A DNA stretch of 64,000 nucleotides, from the NCBI RefSeq assembly GCF_025837095.1, contig NZ_CP107551.1, forward strand, positions 3,466,668-3,530,667. The letters are read 5' to 3'. The position numbers were made by a program, and so were the translations under genes. Below are positions 9,700-18,401 of this stretch, one piece after another. The notes below the pieces were generated by a model. The model saw only the letters and a program-made list of their open reading frames with translations. It had not been told where the DNA came from and made no database searches. This DNA comes from Rhodococcus sp. Z13 (GTDB lineage: Bacteria; Actinomycetota; Actinomycetes; Mycobacteriales; Mycobacteriaceae). Within the stretch, counting starts at the first letter, position 1. Every line of letters begins with the position of its first letter.

Positions 9700-9763
9700 T
9701 TCGCGCGGTGAACCGTTCCTCGCCCCTGCTGCAGGGCGCGCGAGGATCGGTTCACCGCGCGAA
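9700..9763. terminator. Long hairpin terminator after menB
   Basis: Arms TTCGCGCGGTGAACCG (9700-9715) and CGGTTCACCGCGCGAA (9748-9763) form a perfect 16-bp stem, extended inward by TCCTCGC/GCGAGGA. It lies between convergent menB and the DUF4193 gene, so it probably ends both transcripts. Confidence 0.8.
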
Positions 9764-9845
9764 GACGTTCAGGCTCGGGTCGCCGCCGATCGTCCGGCCC
9801 CGTCGCGGCGACCCTCAGGCACCGTCGCGGCGACGCCGGCGACCC

Positions 9846-10142
9846 TCATGCACAGTCGCGACAGTAGGGCTGCTCGCCTTCGGCCGAGGCCTTGCGGCTG
9901 TGGTGCTGGACGAGGAAACACCGCATGCAGGTGAACTCGTTCTCCTGCTTCGGCACGACCTGGACGCTGAGTTCCTCGGCGGACAGGTCGGACAGGTCCG
10001 CGCCGGGCAGATCGAGCGTCTCGAGAACGTCCACCTCGTCGGTGTCGGCGGTCGCGGCCGGCTTCAGATCGAGATCGTCGAGCGCAGTTCCGCCGCCACC
10101 CAGGATGTCGGTGGTGCGGGGAGCGTCGTAGTCGGTCGCCAT
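9846..10142 (-). CDS. DUF4193 family zinc-ribbon-like protein
   Basis: 98 aa. The N-terminus MATDYDAPR and the C-terminal block ELSVQVVPKQENEFTCMRCFLVQHHSR...PYCRDCA are diagnostic of the actinobacterial DUF4193 family; the two CxxC pairs suggest a bound metal. The middle is acidic (DEVDVLETLDLPGADLSDLSAEEL). The ATG at 10142 is preceded by a good GAGGAG ribosome-binding site, so the upstream in-frame extension is rejected. The conserved acidic-plus-zinc-ribbon layout resembles small RNA-polymerase- or ribosome-associated proteins, but no function is known to me. It stands alone, divergent from the next gene. Confidence 0.88.
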   Translation of the reverse strand: MATDYDAPRTTDILGGGGTALDDLDLKPAATADTDEVDVLETLDLPGADLSDLSAEELSVQVVPKQENEFTCMRCFLVQHHSRKASAEGEQPYCRDCA

Positions 10143-10328
10143 GGCAGTTCTCCTCACTCGATGTCGGTCGGTGTGTCTCCGGCACATCCGGTGTGATGTC
10201 CGGAAGTACACGAGGGCCGACGCGGGGCTGTCGTGGGCACCGCGCCGTCGGCTATGACACCTTCTATGTCCACTTCGATGCTTCGTCAAACTCGCTGCTG
10301 AGAGTTACGCGTCCGGCGTGTGCTGTCC

Positions 10329-10343
10329 GGCACACTGTGTGCC
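10329..10343. promoter_or_regulatory. Palindrome abutting a start codon
   Basis: GGCACAC-T-GTGTGCC is a perfect inverted repeat with a 1-nt centre that ends exactly at the ATG at 10344. It could be a repressor site or an RNA hairpin that hides the start. No regulator is identified. Confidence 0.35.
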
Positions 10344-10790
10344 ATGACCGACCGCGACACGCCGCATCCCGCCCACATCCGCCCGCCGGGCGTCACCGAC
10401 GCCACCGTGAAGGCCACCGGAAAGCTCTCCGAGGCGCTCGAGACGGTCGAGCAGGCCCGCGGGCACCTGTACGCCTTCCACCAGCTCATGGGCCGCGCCG
10501 ACCTGCTCACCGGGGAGGCCGAGGAGCTGCTGCGCGAGGCCGGACACGAGGGGATCGCCGACCGGCTCGCCGCCGAGATCATCGGTCGCAACATCGCCGA
10601 GGGCCGCTGGACCTTCCAGCTCGTCGAGGAGTTCGACGACGGCTACTGGTCCGATTTCCGGAGTTTCGAGAAGCACGTGCGCGACGAGCTGGTGGCAGGC
10701 AGGCGTCATCTCTTCGAGGCCGAGATGAAGGAGGCGCGCCGGACGCACGGCCGTCGCCACCACGAGGCCCGTCCGGCCGAGGAGCAGTGA
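10344..10790 (+). CDS. Hypothetical helical protein
   Basis: 148 aa; I do not recognise the family. The sequence is predicted almost entirely helical (KATGKLSEALETVEQARGHLYAFHQLMGRADLLTGEAEELLREAGHEGIADRLAAEIIGRN). An aromatic-rich centre (RWTFQLVEEFDDGYWSDFRSFEKHVRDELVAGRRHLFEAEMKEARR) precedes a His/Arg-rich tail (RTHGRRHHEARPAEEQ). There is no signal peptide or membrane segment. The ATG is chosen over an in-frame GTG 24 nt upstream because that GTG lies before the palindrome. One base separates its stop from the next gene, so it is co-transcribed with the VOC protein. Confidence 0.7.
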   Translation: MTDRDTPHPAHIRPPGVTDATVKATGKLSEALETVEQARGHLYAFHQLMGRADLLTGEAEELLREAGHEGIADRLAAEIIGRNIAEGRWTFQLVEEFDDGYWSDFRSFEKHVRDELVAGRRHLFEAEMKEARRTHGRRHHEARPAEEQ

Positions 10791-10791
10791 C

Positions 10792-11178
10792 GTGGAGGTT
10801 CTGGGCAGCCGCACGATCCTGCGGCCGCGCGACTACGAGGCGGCCCTCGAGTTCTACGGCACCACCCTCGGCCTGGCGATCTCCCGGGAGTATCCGGGCG
10901 GCACGGTGTTCTTCGCCGGGCAGTCCCTGATCGAGGTCGCCGCGCACGGCCGGTCCGACGACGACGCCCCGCAGGTCTTCCACGGCGCGCTGTGGTTGCA
11001 GGTGCGCGACGTCTACGAGGTGGAGGCCGAGCTCGCCCTGAAGGGTGTGCGCATCGTCCGGGGTGCGAAGCAGGAGCCGTGGGGGCTGCACGAGCTGTGG
11101 ATCGCCGATCCCGACGGGGTCCCGATCGTGCTGGTGCAGATCCCTCCGGACCATCCGATCCGCCGCGACGTCCGCTGA
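10792..11178 (+). CDS. VOC (glyoxalase/bleomycin-resistance) superfamily protein
   Basis: 128 aa, single VOC domain. Seen: SRTILRPRDYEAALEFYGTTLGLAISREYPGG, the usual first beta-alpha-beta unit, and a C-terminal ELWIADPDGVPIVLVQIP carrying the family's metal-ligand position (E/H in the final strand). Such proteins are metal-dependent lyases, dioxygenases or resistance-type binders; the substrate is not predictable. The GTG start lies 1 bp after the previous stop, so translation is coupled. A gene of this kind lies next to pitA in M. tuberculosis too (from memory). A strong hairpin follows. Confidence 0.82.
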   Translation: MEVLGSRTILRPRDYEAALEFYGTTLGLAISREYPGGTVFFAGQSLIEVAAHGRSDDDAPQVFHGALWLQVRDVYEVEAELALKGVRIVRGAKQEPWGLHELWIADPDGVPIVLVQIPPDHPIRRDVR

Positions 11179-11183
11179 ACCGG

Positions 11184-11219
11184 CGGCGGTCGCCCCGGCC
11201 GGTCCCGGGGCGACCGCCG
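11184..11219 (+). terminator. Strong hairpin terminator
   Basis: CGGCGGTCGCCCCGG (11184-11198) and CCGGGGCGACCGCCG (11205-11219) form a perfect 15-bp stem with a 6-nt loop, starting 6 bp after the VOC stop codon. It separates this operon from the phosphate transporter gene. Confidence 0.8.
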
Positions 11220-11318
11220 GGCAGCGGTGATCTTGCCCACAAGCCGCGCGGTCTGCTCTTCGCTCCGCTCATGGTCGGGGTACCGAACTCCCACGTCGCC
11301 GGGCGCGATCCACACGAA

Positions 11319-11351
11319 GTTCACACCACCGTCGCTGTACATTCACACACC
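11319..11351 (+). promoter_or_regulatory. Possible PHO-box-like 11-bp repeats upstream of the phosphate transporter
   Basis: GTTCACACCAC (11319-11329) and ATTCACACACC (11341-11351) begin exactly 22 bp apart, two 11-bp turns, with a degenerate unit between them. Direct 11-bp repeats starting GTTCAC resemble binding sites of actinobacterial PhoP/RegX3-type regulators. They lie 23-55 bp before the GTG of the PiT gene; senX3-regX3 is elsewhere in this window. Confidence 0.4.
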
Positions 11352-11373
11352 TGCTACCCCACAATCGACAGAC

Positions 11374-12558
11374 GTGACCGCAGAGTTCGTCGTGCTCCTG
11401 GTGGTGGTCGTCACTGCCCTCGCTTTCGATTTCACCAACGGCTTCCACGACACCGGCAACGCCATGGCGACGTCCATCGCCACCGGTGCCCTCAAGCCCA
11501 AGGTTGCGGTCGCACTGTCCGCGATCCTCAATCTCGTCGGCGCCTTCCTCTCCGTGGAGGTCGCCGCGACGGTCGCGAAGGGTGTCGTCAACCTCGACAC
11601 CGTCGGCGGCTCCGATCTGTTGCTGATCGTCTTCGCCGGTCTGGTGGGCGCGATCCTGTGGAACATCTCGACCTGGCTGTTCGGCCTGCCGTCGAGCTCG
11701 TCCCACGCGCTGTTCGGCGGTCTGATCGGTGCGGCCCTGGCCTCCATCGGTACGAGCGGCGTGGTGTGGGACGGGGTCCTGGGCAAGGTCCTCCTGCCCG
11801 CCTTCCTCGCCCCGGTGGTCGCGGCCCTGGTCTCCACGGTCGGTATCTGGTCGATGCACCGGCTCACCCGGCCCGTCTCCACCGAGACACGCGACCGCGG
11901 TTTCCGGATGGGGCAGATCGGCACCGCCTCCCTGATGTCCCTCGCGCACGGCACGAACGACGCGCAGAAGACGATGGGCGTGATCTTCCTGGCGCTGGTC
12001 GCGCACGGCAGCATCACCGCCGACACCGAGATGCCGTTCTGGGTGAAGGTCGCGTGTGCCGTGGCGATCGCCCTCGGCACCTATCTCGGCGGCTGGCGCA
12101 TCATCCGCACCCTGGGCAAGGGCCTGGTCGAGATCGCCCCGCCGCAGGGTCTGGCCGCCGAGTCGTCGTCCGCCGCGATCATCCTCACCTCGAGCCATTT
12201 CGGTCTGCCGCTGTCGACGACGCACGTCGCCACCGGTTCGATCCTCGGCACCGGGCTGGGCACCAAGGGCGCCGAGGTGCGTTGGTCGGTCGCCCGCCGC
12301 ATGGTCGTCGCGTGGGTCATCACCCTGCCCTGCGCTGCCTTCGTCGGTGCGATGTGCTGGACCCTCGCGCACGTGATCGGTGGTATGCCGGGTGTGCTGG
12401 TGGTCTTCGGCATCCTGTGCGCTCTGGCGCTGTTCATGTACTTCCGTTCGCGGCAGCAGCCCGTCGACGCCTCCAACGTCACCGCCGACTGGGAGGACGG
12501 CTCCCTCGCTCCCGCCGGCAGTTCGTCCGACGCCCTCGCACCGGAGGCCCGCCCGTGA
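11374..12558 (+). CDS. PiT-family inorganic phosphate transporter
   Basis: 394 aa, about ten membrane segments; low-affinity Pi:cation symporter. Seen: the two inverted PiT signatures, DFTNGFHDTGNAMATSIATGAL near the N-terminus and SLMSLAHGTNDAQKTMGVIFLALVA in the middle, plus PSSSSHALFGGLIGAA and LPLSTTHVATGSILGTGLG, the Ser/Thr-rich helix hairpins that line the substrate site. GTG 11374 starts directly at the first helix (VTAEFVVLLVVVVTALAFDF); the longer frame would add a non-hydrophobic tail. The stop overlaps the next gene as GTGA. Candidate PHO-type repeats lie just upstream. Confidence 0.93.
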   Translation: MTAEFVVLLVVVVTALAFDFTNGFHDTGNAMATSIATGALKPKVAVALSAILNLVGAFLSVEVAATVAKGVVNLDTVGGSDLLLIVFAGLVGAILWNISTWLFGLPSSSSHALFGGLIGAALASIGTSGVVWDGVLGKVLLPAFLAPVVAALVSTVGIWSMHRLTRPVSTETRDRGFRMGQIGTASLMSLAHGTNDAQKTMGVIFLALVAHGSITADTEMPFWVKVACAVAIALGTYLGGWRIIRTLGKGLVEIAPPQGLAAESSSAAIILTSSHFGLPLSTTHVATGSILGTGLGTKGAEVRWSVARRMVVAWVITLPCAAFVGAMCWTLAHVIGGMPGVLVVFGILCALALFMYFRSRQQPVDASNVTADWEDGSLAPAGSSSDALAPEARP

Positions 12559-12815
12559 ACCTGCTGACCCACACCCTCGACTCCCTCTGGCAGGTCGTCC
12601 TCGTCGGTCTCCTGCTCGGCGCGGGTCTGCCCTCCCTGTTCGCCCTGGGGATCCGCGCGCTCGACACGGGACGCGGCAGCGACGGTTCGCCCGCTCCCCT
12701 GGCCGTCGCCGGGGCCGTCGTGTGCTTCGCGATCGTGGCCCTGGCCGTGCTGGCAGGCATCCTGCTGCTGGCCTCCGACTTCCTCGCCGGAACGTTCGGC
12801 ATCGAAATCTTCTGA
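12555..12815 (+). CDS. Small two-helix membrane protein
   Basis: 86 aa with two hydrophobic segments (about residues 13-32 and 48-73) joined by a short polar loop (DTGRGSDGSPAP). The GTG start overlaps the phosphate transporter stop by 4 bp, so the two are co-translated; this fits a small subunit or stabiliser of the transporter, by inference. A small transmembrane protein sits at the same place in the mycobacterial pitA locus (from memory). No functional motif is visible. Confidence 0.8.
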   Translation: MNLLTHTLDSLWQVVLVGLLLGAGLPSLFALGIRALDTGRGSDGSPAPLAVAGAVVCFAIVALAVLAGILLLASDFLAGTFGIEIF

Positions 12816-12827
12816 TCGGGGTGACGG

Positions 12828-13127
12828 GTGGCTCTCCCGCCGTTTCTCGCTTCCATCGTCGAATGGCTCCGCGCCGGCTATCCCGAGGGCGTCCCGGAGC
12901 AGGACTACGTGCCGCTGTTCGCCCTGCTGGCCCGGCGGCTGTCCGACGAGGAGGTCGCCCAGGTCGCGAACGCCCTGATCGAGAACGGTGACCTCCCGAT
13001 CACCCAGATCGACATCGCCGTGCTCGTCAGCAAGATCACCAACAACATGCCCTCCCCCGAGGACGTGGACCGTGTCCGGCGCCATCTCGAGAGCAGCGGC
13101 TGGGACACCACGGAATACGAACTGTGA
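12828..13127 (+). CDS. DUF3349 family protein
   Basis: 99 aa, a compact helical protein. LPPFLASIVEWLRAGYPEGVPEQDYVPLFALLARRLSDEEVAQVA and DIAVLVSKITNNMPSPEDVDRVRRHLESSGW are characteristic of the actinobacterial DUF3349 family (mycobacterial Rv0543c-type). Function unknown. GTG start 12 bp after the small membrane protein; its stop overlaps menE as GTGA. Transporter, membrane protein, DUF3349 and menE thus read as one operon. Confidence 0.88.
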   Translation: MALPPFLASIVEWLRAGYPEGVPEQDYVPLFALLARRLSDEEVAQVANALIENGDLPITQIDIAVLVSKITNNMPSPEDVDRVRRHLESSGWDTTEYEL

Positions 13128-14272
13128 CCGCCCTGCTCGAGACGCTGCCCGTACCGTCCGGACGCGACGCCCTGTCGGTGCTGCCCGCCCTGAGCCGCAT
13201 GCTCGACGGTGACGGCCCCGCGCTGCTCCCCGTGCCCGCGGGTGACCCCCGGGAGATCCGGCGGCTCACCGACGCCCTGAGCCCCGGCGAACCGATCGAA
13301 CCCGGCGTCGGTCTGGTGGTCGCGACCTCCGGCACGACCGGCATCCCGAAGGGCGCGCAACTGACCGCCGCCGCCCTGCGCGCGAGCGGCGAGGCCACCT
13401 ACACGCGGATCGGGGGTCCCGGCTCGTGGCTGCTGGCGCTGCCGCCCCACCACATCGCGGGCATGCAGGTGCTCCTGCGCAGCCTGCTCGCAGGCACCGA
13501 ACCCGTCGTCGTCGACGTCTCGCACGGTTTCGATCCCGCCGGGCTGCCCGCCGCGGTGGACGCCATGCCCGGCCCCCGGCGATACAGCTCGATGGTCCCC
13601 ACTCAGCTGATCAAGGTGCTCGACCATCCCGCGGCGGTCGACGCCCTGGCCCGTCTCGACGCGATCCTGCTCGGCGGTGCCGCCACCCCCCTGCCGGTCC
13701 TCGAGCGGGCCCGTGCGGCCGGGATCACGATCGTCCGCACCTACGGGATGAGCGAGACCTGCGGCGGCTGCGTCTACGACGGGGTGCCCCTCGACGGTGT
13801 CCGGGTCCGCGTCGGCGACGACTCGCGGGTGTGGGTCGGCGGCGCGACCCTCGCCTCCGGCTATCGGGGCCTGCCCGATCATCCCGCCTTCGCCGAGGCC
13901 GGCTGGTTCCGCACCGACGACGCCGGTCTGCTCGAGGACGGGGTGCTGCGCATCGTCGGCCGGCTCGACGAGGCGATCTCCACCGGCGGGCTGACCGTGG
14001 TGCCGCAGGTGGTCGAGGCCGTCCTGATCGGCCACCCGGCTGTGCGGGAGGTCGCGGTGGTGGGCCTGCCCGACGAACGGCTCGGCAGCCGCGTCGTCGC
14101 GGTCGTCGTCCCGGCCCCCGGCACCGACCCGACGCTCGCCGAACTGCGCGAGCACGTCGAGGCCTCCCTGGATGCGACGGCGGCGCCGCGCGAGGTCCAT
14201 CTCGTCGACGCGCTGCCGCTGCGCGGGCCGGGCAAGGTCGATCGGCGCGCCCTCGTCTCGCGCTTCTCCTGA
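13124..14272 (+). CDS. menE: o-Succinylbenzoate-CoA ligase
   Basis: Acyl-adenylating enzyme (382 aa) that activates OSB with CoA. Seen: the phosphate-binding motif [21 protein letters not shown] near residue 65, [15 protein letters not shown], the [16 protein letters not shown] adenine-binding motif, the hinge region [27 protein letters not shown] and a C-terminal [10 protein letters not shown] with the catalytic Lys. It is shorter than typical ligases at the N-terminus, as is usual for actinobacterial MenE. Coupled to the DUF3349 gene (GTGA) and followed 46 bp later by menA. Confidence 0.94.
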   Translation: MTALLETLPVPSGRDALSVLPALSRMLDGDGPALLPVPAGDPREIRRLTDALSPGEPIEPGVGLVVATSGTTGIPKGAQLTAAALRASGEATYTRIGGPGSWLLALPPHHIAGMQVLLRSLLAGTEPVVVDVSHGFDPAGLPAAVDAMPGPRRYSSMVPTQLIKVLDHPAAVDALARLDAILLGGAATPLPVLERARAAGITIVRTYGMSETCGGCVYDGVPLDGVRVRVGDDSRVWVGGATLASGYRGLPDHPAFAEAGWFRTDDAGLLEDGVLRIVGRLDEAISTGGLTVVPQVVEAVLIGHPAVREVAVVGLPDERLGSRVVAVVVPAPGTDPTLAELREHVEASLDATAAPREVHLVDALPLRGPGKVDRRALVSRFS

Positions 14273-14318
14273 CGGGTCGCCGCGCTCGGCGGTCGCCGCC
14301 GGGTGCGAAGATCGATCC

Positions 14319-15188
14319 ATGGCAACGGCTGGTCAATGGATCGAAGGCGCTCGTCCGCGCACCCTCCCGAACGCGATAGCCCCCGTGCTGGCGGGCACCG
14401 GCGCCGCCGCGGCGCTCGGTGAGGCGGTGTGGTGGAAGGCACTGCTGGCCTTCGTCGTGGCCATGGGCCTGATCATCGGCGTGAACTTCGCGAACGACTA
14501 CTCCGACGGCATCCGCGGCACCGACGACGAGCGGGTCGGCCCGATGCGGCTGGTCGGTTCCGGTGCCGCGAGCCCCGCGGAGGTCAAGCGCGCGGCGTTC
14601 GTGTGCTTCGGTATCGCGGCGGTGGCCGGTCTCGCCCTCGCCGTCACCACCGCCTGGTGGCTGGTGCTCGTCGGCGTGATCTGCATCGCCGGAGCCTGGT
14701 ACTACACGGGCGGTAAGAACCCCTACGGCTACAGCGGTTTCGGTGAGGTCGGCGTCTTCGTGTTCTTCGGGCTGGTCGCGGTGCTGGGCACGCAGTTCGT
14801 GCAGGCCGAGCGCGTCGACTGGGTGGGTCTGACCTGCGCCGTCGCGGTGGGCTCGATCTCGACGGCGGTGCTGGTGACCAACAATCTGCGCGACATCGCG
14901 ACGGACGCGGAGACCGGCAAGCGGACCCTGGCGGTCAAGCTCGGCGATCCGCGGACCCGCACGCTGCACCTGGTGCTGCTCGTCGTGCCGTTCGTGATGT
15001 CGGTGGTGCTGGTCGCGGCGACGCCGTGGGCGCTCGCCGGGTTCCTCGCGGCACCGTTCGCGTTCCGCGCGCACAAGCCGGTGCGTGAGGGTGCGCTCGG
15101 TCTCGCGCTCATCCCGGCGCTGGGCGACACGGGGATGGCGATGCTGGTGTGGGCGCTGGCGACCGCTCCCGCGCTGGCCTTCGGCTGA
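14319..15188 (+). CDS. menA: 1,4-Dihydroxy-2-naphthoate polyprenyltransferase
   Basis: Membrane prenyltransferase (289 aa, about eight or nine helices) that attaches the polyprenyl tail to DHNA to give demethylmenaquinone. Seen: [22 protein letters not shown] at the N-terminus, the first Asp-rich motif in [23 protein letters not shown], and the second in [24 protein letters not shown], which bind the Mg-diphosphate of the prenyl donor. ATG 14319 matches the conserved N-terminus; upstream frame is menE 3' DNA. The donor is presumably made by the polyprenyl synthase at the left edge. Confidence 0.95.
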   Translation: MATAGQWIEGARPRTLPNAIAPVLAGTGAAAALGEAVWWKALLAFVVAMGLIIGVNFANDYSDGIRGTDDERVGPMRLVGSGAASPAEVKRAAFVCFGIAAVAGLALAVTTAWWLVLVGVICIAGAWYYTGGKNPYGYSGFGEVGVFVFFGLVAVLGTQFVQAERVDWVGLTCAVAVGSISTAVLVTNNLRDIATDAETGKRTLAVKLGDPRTRTLHLVLLVVPFVMSVVLVAATPWALAGFLAAPFAFRAHKPVREGALGLALIPALGDTGMAMLVWALATAPALAFG

Positions 15189-15213
15189 GCGCAGGCGGGA
15201 GCGGCCGGGGCGG

Positions 15214-15603
15214 TCAGTCCCGGTCGGGGACGACGATGCCCAGGACGAAGTTCACGATCGCGATGATCACACCGCCCCAGAAGGCCGCCCAGAAACCGTC
15301 GATCTCGAGGCCGTAGTCGGTGAACCCGCTCAGCCACGCGGTGAGCATGAGCATCAGAGCATTGATCACCAGCGTGAACAGGCCGAGCGTGAGGATCAGC
15401 AGGGGCAGCGACAGCAGCTTCACGAGTGGCTTGATGAAGGCGTTGACGATCGTGAAGATGATCGCGAGCACGACCAGGGTGACGATCTTCCCGGTGGTGT
15501 CCTCGGCCCCCTGAGGATCGACGTACTCGATACCTCCGACGAGTTCGACCGCGAGCCACAGGCCCACGGCGTTGATGATCAGACGCAGAATCAGCGACAG
15601 CAT
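15214..15603 (-). CDS. Phage-holin-IV-like membrane protein
   Basis: 129 aa with four hydrophobic helices: LSLILRLIINAVGLWLAVELV, IVTLVVLAIIFTIVNAFI, LLSLPLLILTLGLFTLVINALMLMLTAWL and FWAAFWGGVIIAIVNFVLGIVV. The pattern NAFIKPLVKLLSLPLLILTLGLFTLVINALML is the signature of the 'holin superfamily IV' membrane family, which is chromosomal and widespread; a holin function is not implied. The ATG at 15603 is used; a GTG three codons upstream is also possible. Convergent with menA (25 bp) and divergent from the heptad-repeat gene. Confidence 0.85.
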   Translation of the reverse strand: MLSLILRLIINAVGLWLAVELVGGIEYVDPQGAEDTTGKIVTLVVLAIIFTIVNAFIKPLVKLLSLPLLILTLGLFTLVINALMLMLTAWLSGFTDYGLEIDGFWAAFWGGVIIAIVNFVLGIVVPDRD

Positions 15604-15714
15604 GGGTGCCACTGTGACACAGGATGCGCCCGTCACAGGACAGACCTGCGCGGTCGGCTGCGGTGCCACCGGCGCTCAGCGACCTCTCAGCGGCGAGGGG
15701 TAGCGTCGATCGGC

Positions 15715-16716
15715 GTGCGTTCACGTCCCACCCCTCTGCTCCTCGCCCTGATCGGCCTCCTCCTCGTCGCCGGCGGCACACTCTCCGCCTGGTTCGACGA
15801 CCCGGAGGTGACGGTCGCCACCGGCTCCGAGTCGACCCCGGCCGCACCGTCGGCCGAGGGTGTCGCCGAGGCGCGAAGCAACCTGCAGCGGGCCGGTCTG
15901 CCGCTGTCGGTGCTGGGCAGCGGCGTCGGACAGCTCACCGAGGGCAGCGCCCAGCTCGACGACGGTGCCCGTCAGCTGTCGGACGGACTGCGACAGGCGC
16001 GGGACGGCGGGGAGCAGCTCGCCTCCGGGCTCGAACAGCTCGACGGCGGGGTGGGTCAGCTCGGCGACGGTGCCCGCCAGGTCAGCAGCGGGGTCGACGA
16101 GGTCGTCGGCCGGCTGACCGGTTTCGGCGCGATGCAGGGCGAGGTGACCGCCCAGCTCACCTCCGTCGCCGATTCGCTCGGCGCCTCCCCCGATCCGGTC
16201 TCGCAGAACGCGGCGGCGACGCTGCGGGGCCTGGTCCACACGCTCGACACCGAAGGACTCGGCCCGGACACCCTCGACCAGCTCGGGCAGCTGCGCGACG
16301 GGGCCCGGCAGCTCGCCTTCGAGCTGACCGACCCGAACGCGCAGTTCGTCGCGGGCATGTCGCAGGCCGCCGACGGATCGCGGCAGCTCCGCGACGGTCT
16401 GGTGCTCCTCGACGACGGCGGTCGCGCCCTGACGGACGGCACGGGACAGCTCGTCGACGGGGTGGGTCCGGTCGCCGATGTGGTCGGCGGCATCGCGGAC
16501 AACGTCCGGTCGGCGACGGAGGCGCTGCCGCGCACCGCGGGCACCTCGGCCGCCGATACCTCGGACGTGCAGGCCGATGCAGTGGTCACGACCGGCGACC
16601 GGCAGTGGTGGCCGTACGCGGTGATCGCGCTCGGCACGGTGCTGCTCGTCGGCGCGGTCGCGCTGCCCCTCGTCCCCGCCCAGACCGGGCAGCGCCGCGC
16701 CGCGGACCGAGGGTGA
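15715..16716 (+). CDS. Membrane-anchored LxxG heptad-repeat protein
   Basis: 333 aa. An N-terminal hydrophobic segment (LLLALIGLLLVAGGTLSAW) acts as signal or anchor, and a C-terminal helix (WWPYAVIALGTVLLVGAVALPLV) ends in a basic tail. Between them are many 7-residue units of the form xQLxDGx: QLTEGSAQLDDGARQLSDGLRQ, and others near residues 65-140 and 200-260. These resemble the Leu-Gly heptads found in YhgE/Pip and MmpL-associated proteins and predict a long extracytoplasmic coiled or stacked-helix rod. No enzymatic domain. It stands alone as a free-standing repeat module, probably in the envelope. Convergent with the cysteine desulfhydrase gene (1-bp gap). Confidence 0.75.
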   Translation: MRSRPTPLLLALIGLLLVAGGTLSAWFDDPEVTVATGSESTPAAPSAEGVAEARSNLQRAGLPLSVLGSGVGQLTEGSAQLDDGARQLSDGLRQARDGGEQLASGLEQLDGGVGQLGDGARQVSSGVDEVVGRLTGFGAMQGEVTAQLTSVADSLGASPDPVSQNAAATLRGLVHTLDTEGLGPDTLDQLGQLRDGARQLAFELTDPNAQFVAGMSQAADGSRQLRDGLVLLDDGGRALTDGTGQLVDGVGPVADVVGGIADNVRSATEALPRTAGTSAADTSDVQADAVVTTGDRQWWPYAVIALGTVLLVGAVALPLVPAQTGQRRAADRG

Positions 16717-16717
16717 T

Positions 16718-17833
16718 CTAGGCGGACGGCTCCCAGCGGCCGGTCGCGGCGAACGTTTCGAGTGTCGCCGTGGGAGCGGTGAGGTCGAGTCCCTCCGCGG
16801 CGACCCAGTCGTCCGAGAAGTAGGTGTCGGCGTAGCGTTCGCCGCCGTCGCACAGCAGCGTGACGACGCTGCCGGAACGTCCCGCCGCGAGCATTTCGGC
16901 GATCAGTCCGAAGGCGCCCCACAGGTTGGTGCCGGTGGAACCACCGATGCGACGGCCGAGGACCGCGCTGGCGTGCCGCATCGCGGCGATCGACGCGGCG
17001 TCCGGGACCCGGATCATCCGGTCGACCACCTCGGGCACGAAGGACGGCTCGACGCGGGGCCGGCCGATCCCCTCGATCCGCGAGGGCATGCCGGTCGTGT
17101 ACGCGGCGGAACCGGTCTCGTAGCCGCCGAAGAAGGCCGAGTTCTCGGGGTCGACGACCGCGAGCCGGGTGCTGTGGCGGCGGTAGCGGATGTAGCGGCC
17201 GATGGTCGCGCCGGTTCCACCGGTGCCGGCGCCGACGACGATCCACTCCGGCACGGAGTGCTGTTCGAGCTGCATCTGCGAGTAGATGCTCTCGGCGATG
17301 TTGTTGTTGCCGCGCCAGTCGGTCGCGCGCTCGGCGTTGGTGAACTGGTCCATGTAGCAGCCGCCGAGTTCGTCGGCGAGCCGCTGCGCCTCGCTGTAGA
17401 TCTCCGGCGCCCGGTCGATGTAGTGGCAGCGACCGCCCTGCGCCTCGATGAGCGCGACCTTCGCCGGGGAGGTCTTCCGCGGCACCACGGCGACGAAGTC
17501 GAGGCCGAGCAGACGCGCGAAGTAGGCCTCGCTGACCGCGGTGGAGCCGGACGATGCCTCGATGATCGGGGTGCCCTCACGGATCCGGCCGTTGCACAGT
17601 CCGTACAGGAACAGCGATCGGGCGAGACGGTGCTTGAGACTGCCCGTGATGTGCGTGGACTCGTCCTTCAGGTACAGGTCGACATTCCAGTCCGCAGGCA
17701 GCGGGAACCGGAGCAGGTGCGTGTCGGCGCTGCGCTGTGCGTCGGCCTCGATCAGCCGGACGGCGTTGTCGACCCAGTCGCGCGGCGCGCTGCGGTCGAA
17801 GACCGCGCCCGTCCCGTCCCCCGCGTCGGTCAC
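16718..17833 (-). CDS. cds1: PLP-dependent cysteine synthase-fold enzyme, Cds1-like cysteine desulfhydrase
   Basis: 371 aa, fold-type II PLP enzyme. Seen: the Schiff-base lysine in [19 protein letters not shown], the substrate-binding [18 protein letters not shown], and the phosphate-binding loop [20 protein letters not shown]. The long C-terminal region ([31 protein letters not shown]) differs from CysK/CysM and matches the mycobacterial Cds1 type, which degrades L-cysteine to H2S, pyruvate and ammonia. Cysteine synthase activity cannot be excluded. Coupled by GTGA to the upstream DUF4229 gene. Confidence 0.8.
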   Translation of the reverse strand: MTDAGDGTGAVFDRSAPRDWVDNAVRLIEADAQRSADTHLLRFPLPADWNVDLYLKDESTHITGSLKHRLARSLFLYGLCNGRIREGTPIIEASSGSTAVSEAYFARLLGLDFVAVVPRKTSPAKVALIEAQGGRCHYIDRAPEIYSEAQRLADELGGCYMDQFTNAERATDWRGNNNIAESIYSQMQLEQHSVPEWIVVGAGTGGTGATIGRYIRYRRHSTRLAVVDPENSAFFGGYETGSAAYTTGMPSRIEGIGRPRVEPSFVPEVVDRMIRVPDAASIAAMRHASAVLGRRIGGSTGTNLWGAFGLIAEMLAAGRSGSVVTLLCDGGERYADTYFSDDWVAAEGLDLTAPTATLETFAATGRWEPSA

Positions 17834-18207
17834 CGGCCGCCCTCGCCGCGCAGACGGTTCTCGAGGTCCTCGCGGGCGGCGCGTCGACGCTCGTCGACCG
17901 CGGCGATGCTCTCGTTGACGCGGCGGCGCAGCGACGCGAAGAGCACCAGCGACAGCGGCAGCGCGATGAGCACCGCGAACAGGGCCGCGATCAGGAGCGG
18001 GATTTCCACCCCGAAAGCGCGGGGGACGTACAGAATGAGGAGGGCGAGCACGACCACCAGGGCGAGTCGCGCCACCGAGTACAGAGCGACGTCCCGGACC
18101 AGGGTGCCGGTCGTCGACGAGCGGCCGGCCGCGGGACCGTCACCGCCGTTGTGTGGGGGGCGCTCGGAGGGGGTATCCGCGGGATCGTTCCGGTGTTCGT
18201 CGTTCAC
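17830..18207 (-). CDS. DUF4229 membrane protein
   Basis: 125 aa. A disordered polar N-terminus (about 38 residues) precedes two hydrophobic helices in [29 protein letters not shown] and [26 protein letters not shown] basic/acidic amphipathic C-terminal tail follows: [28 protein letters not shown]. This layout fits the actinobacterial DUF4229 family. ATG start; its stop overlaps the desulfhydrase start (GTGA). Function unknown; in other actinobacteria it often neighbours menaquinone genes (recollection). Confidence 0.8.
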   Translation of the reverse strand: MNDEHRNDPADTPSERPPHNGGDGPAAGRSSTTGTLVRDVALYSVARLALVVVLALLILYVPRAFGVEIPLLIAALFAVLIALPLSLVLFASLRRRVNESIAAVDERRRAAREDLENRLRGEGGR

Positions 18208-18401
18208 CAGTCCAGGTTAACCGGCACGACGAAAGGCGAGTTCGGACGCAGCTTCCACCGAGTAGGACACTCGTCCGATTTGTCCATTACTTCCGCTTTA
18301 CCAACCGTAGACCGTTCGAGCAACCAGGGGTTCCGGTGCAACCATGTGCTTGGACATCCCGATCGAACAACTCGATCACGACAACCGGGAGGACATTCGC
18401 A

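Noticed and set aside
15214-15603. Holin-like protein as a prophage remnant
   Set aside because: The four-helix 'holin IV' family is common in chromosomes, and no other phage gene is present.
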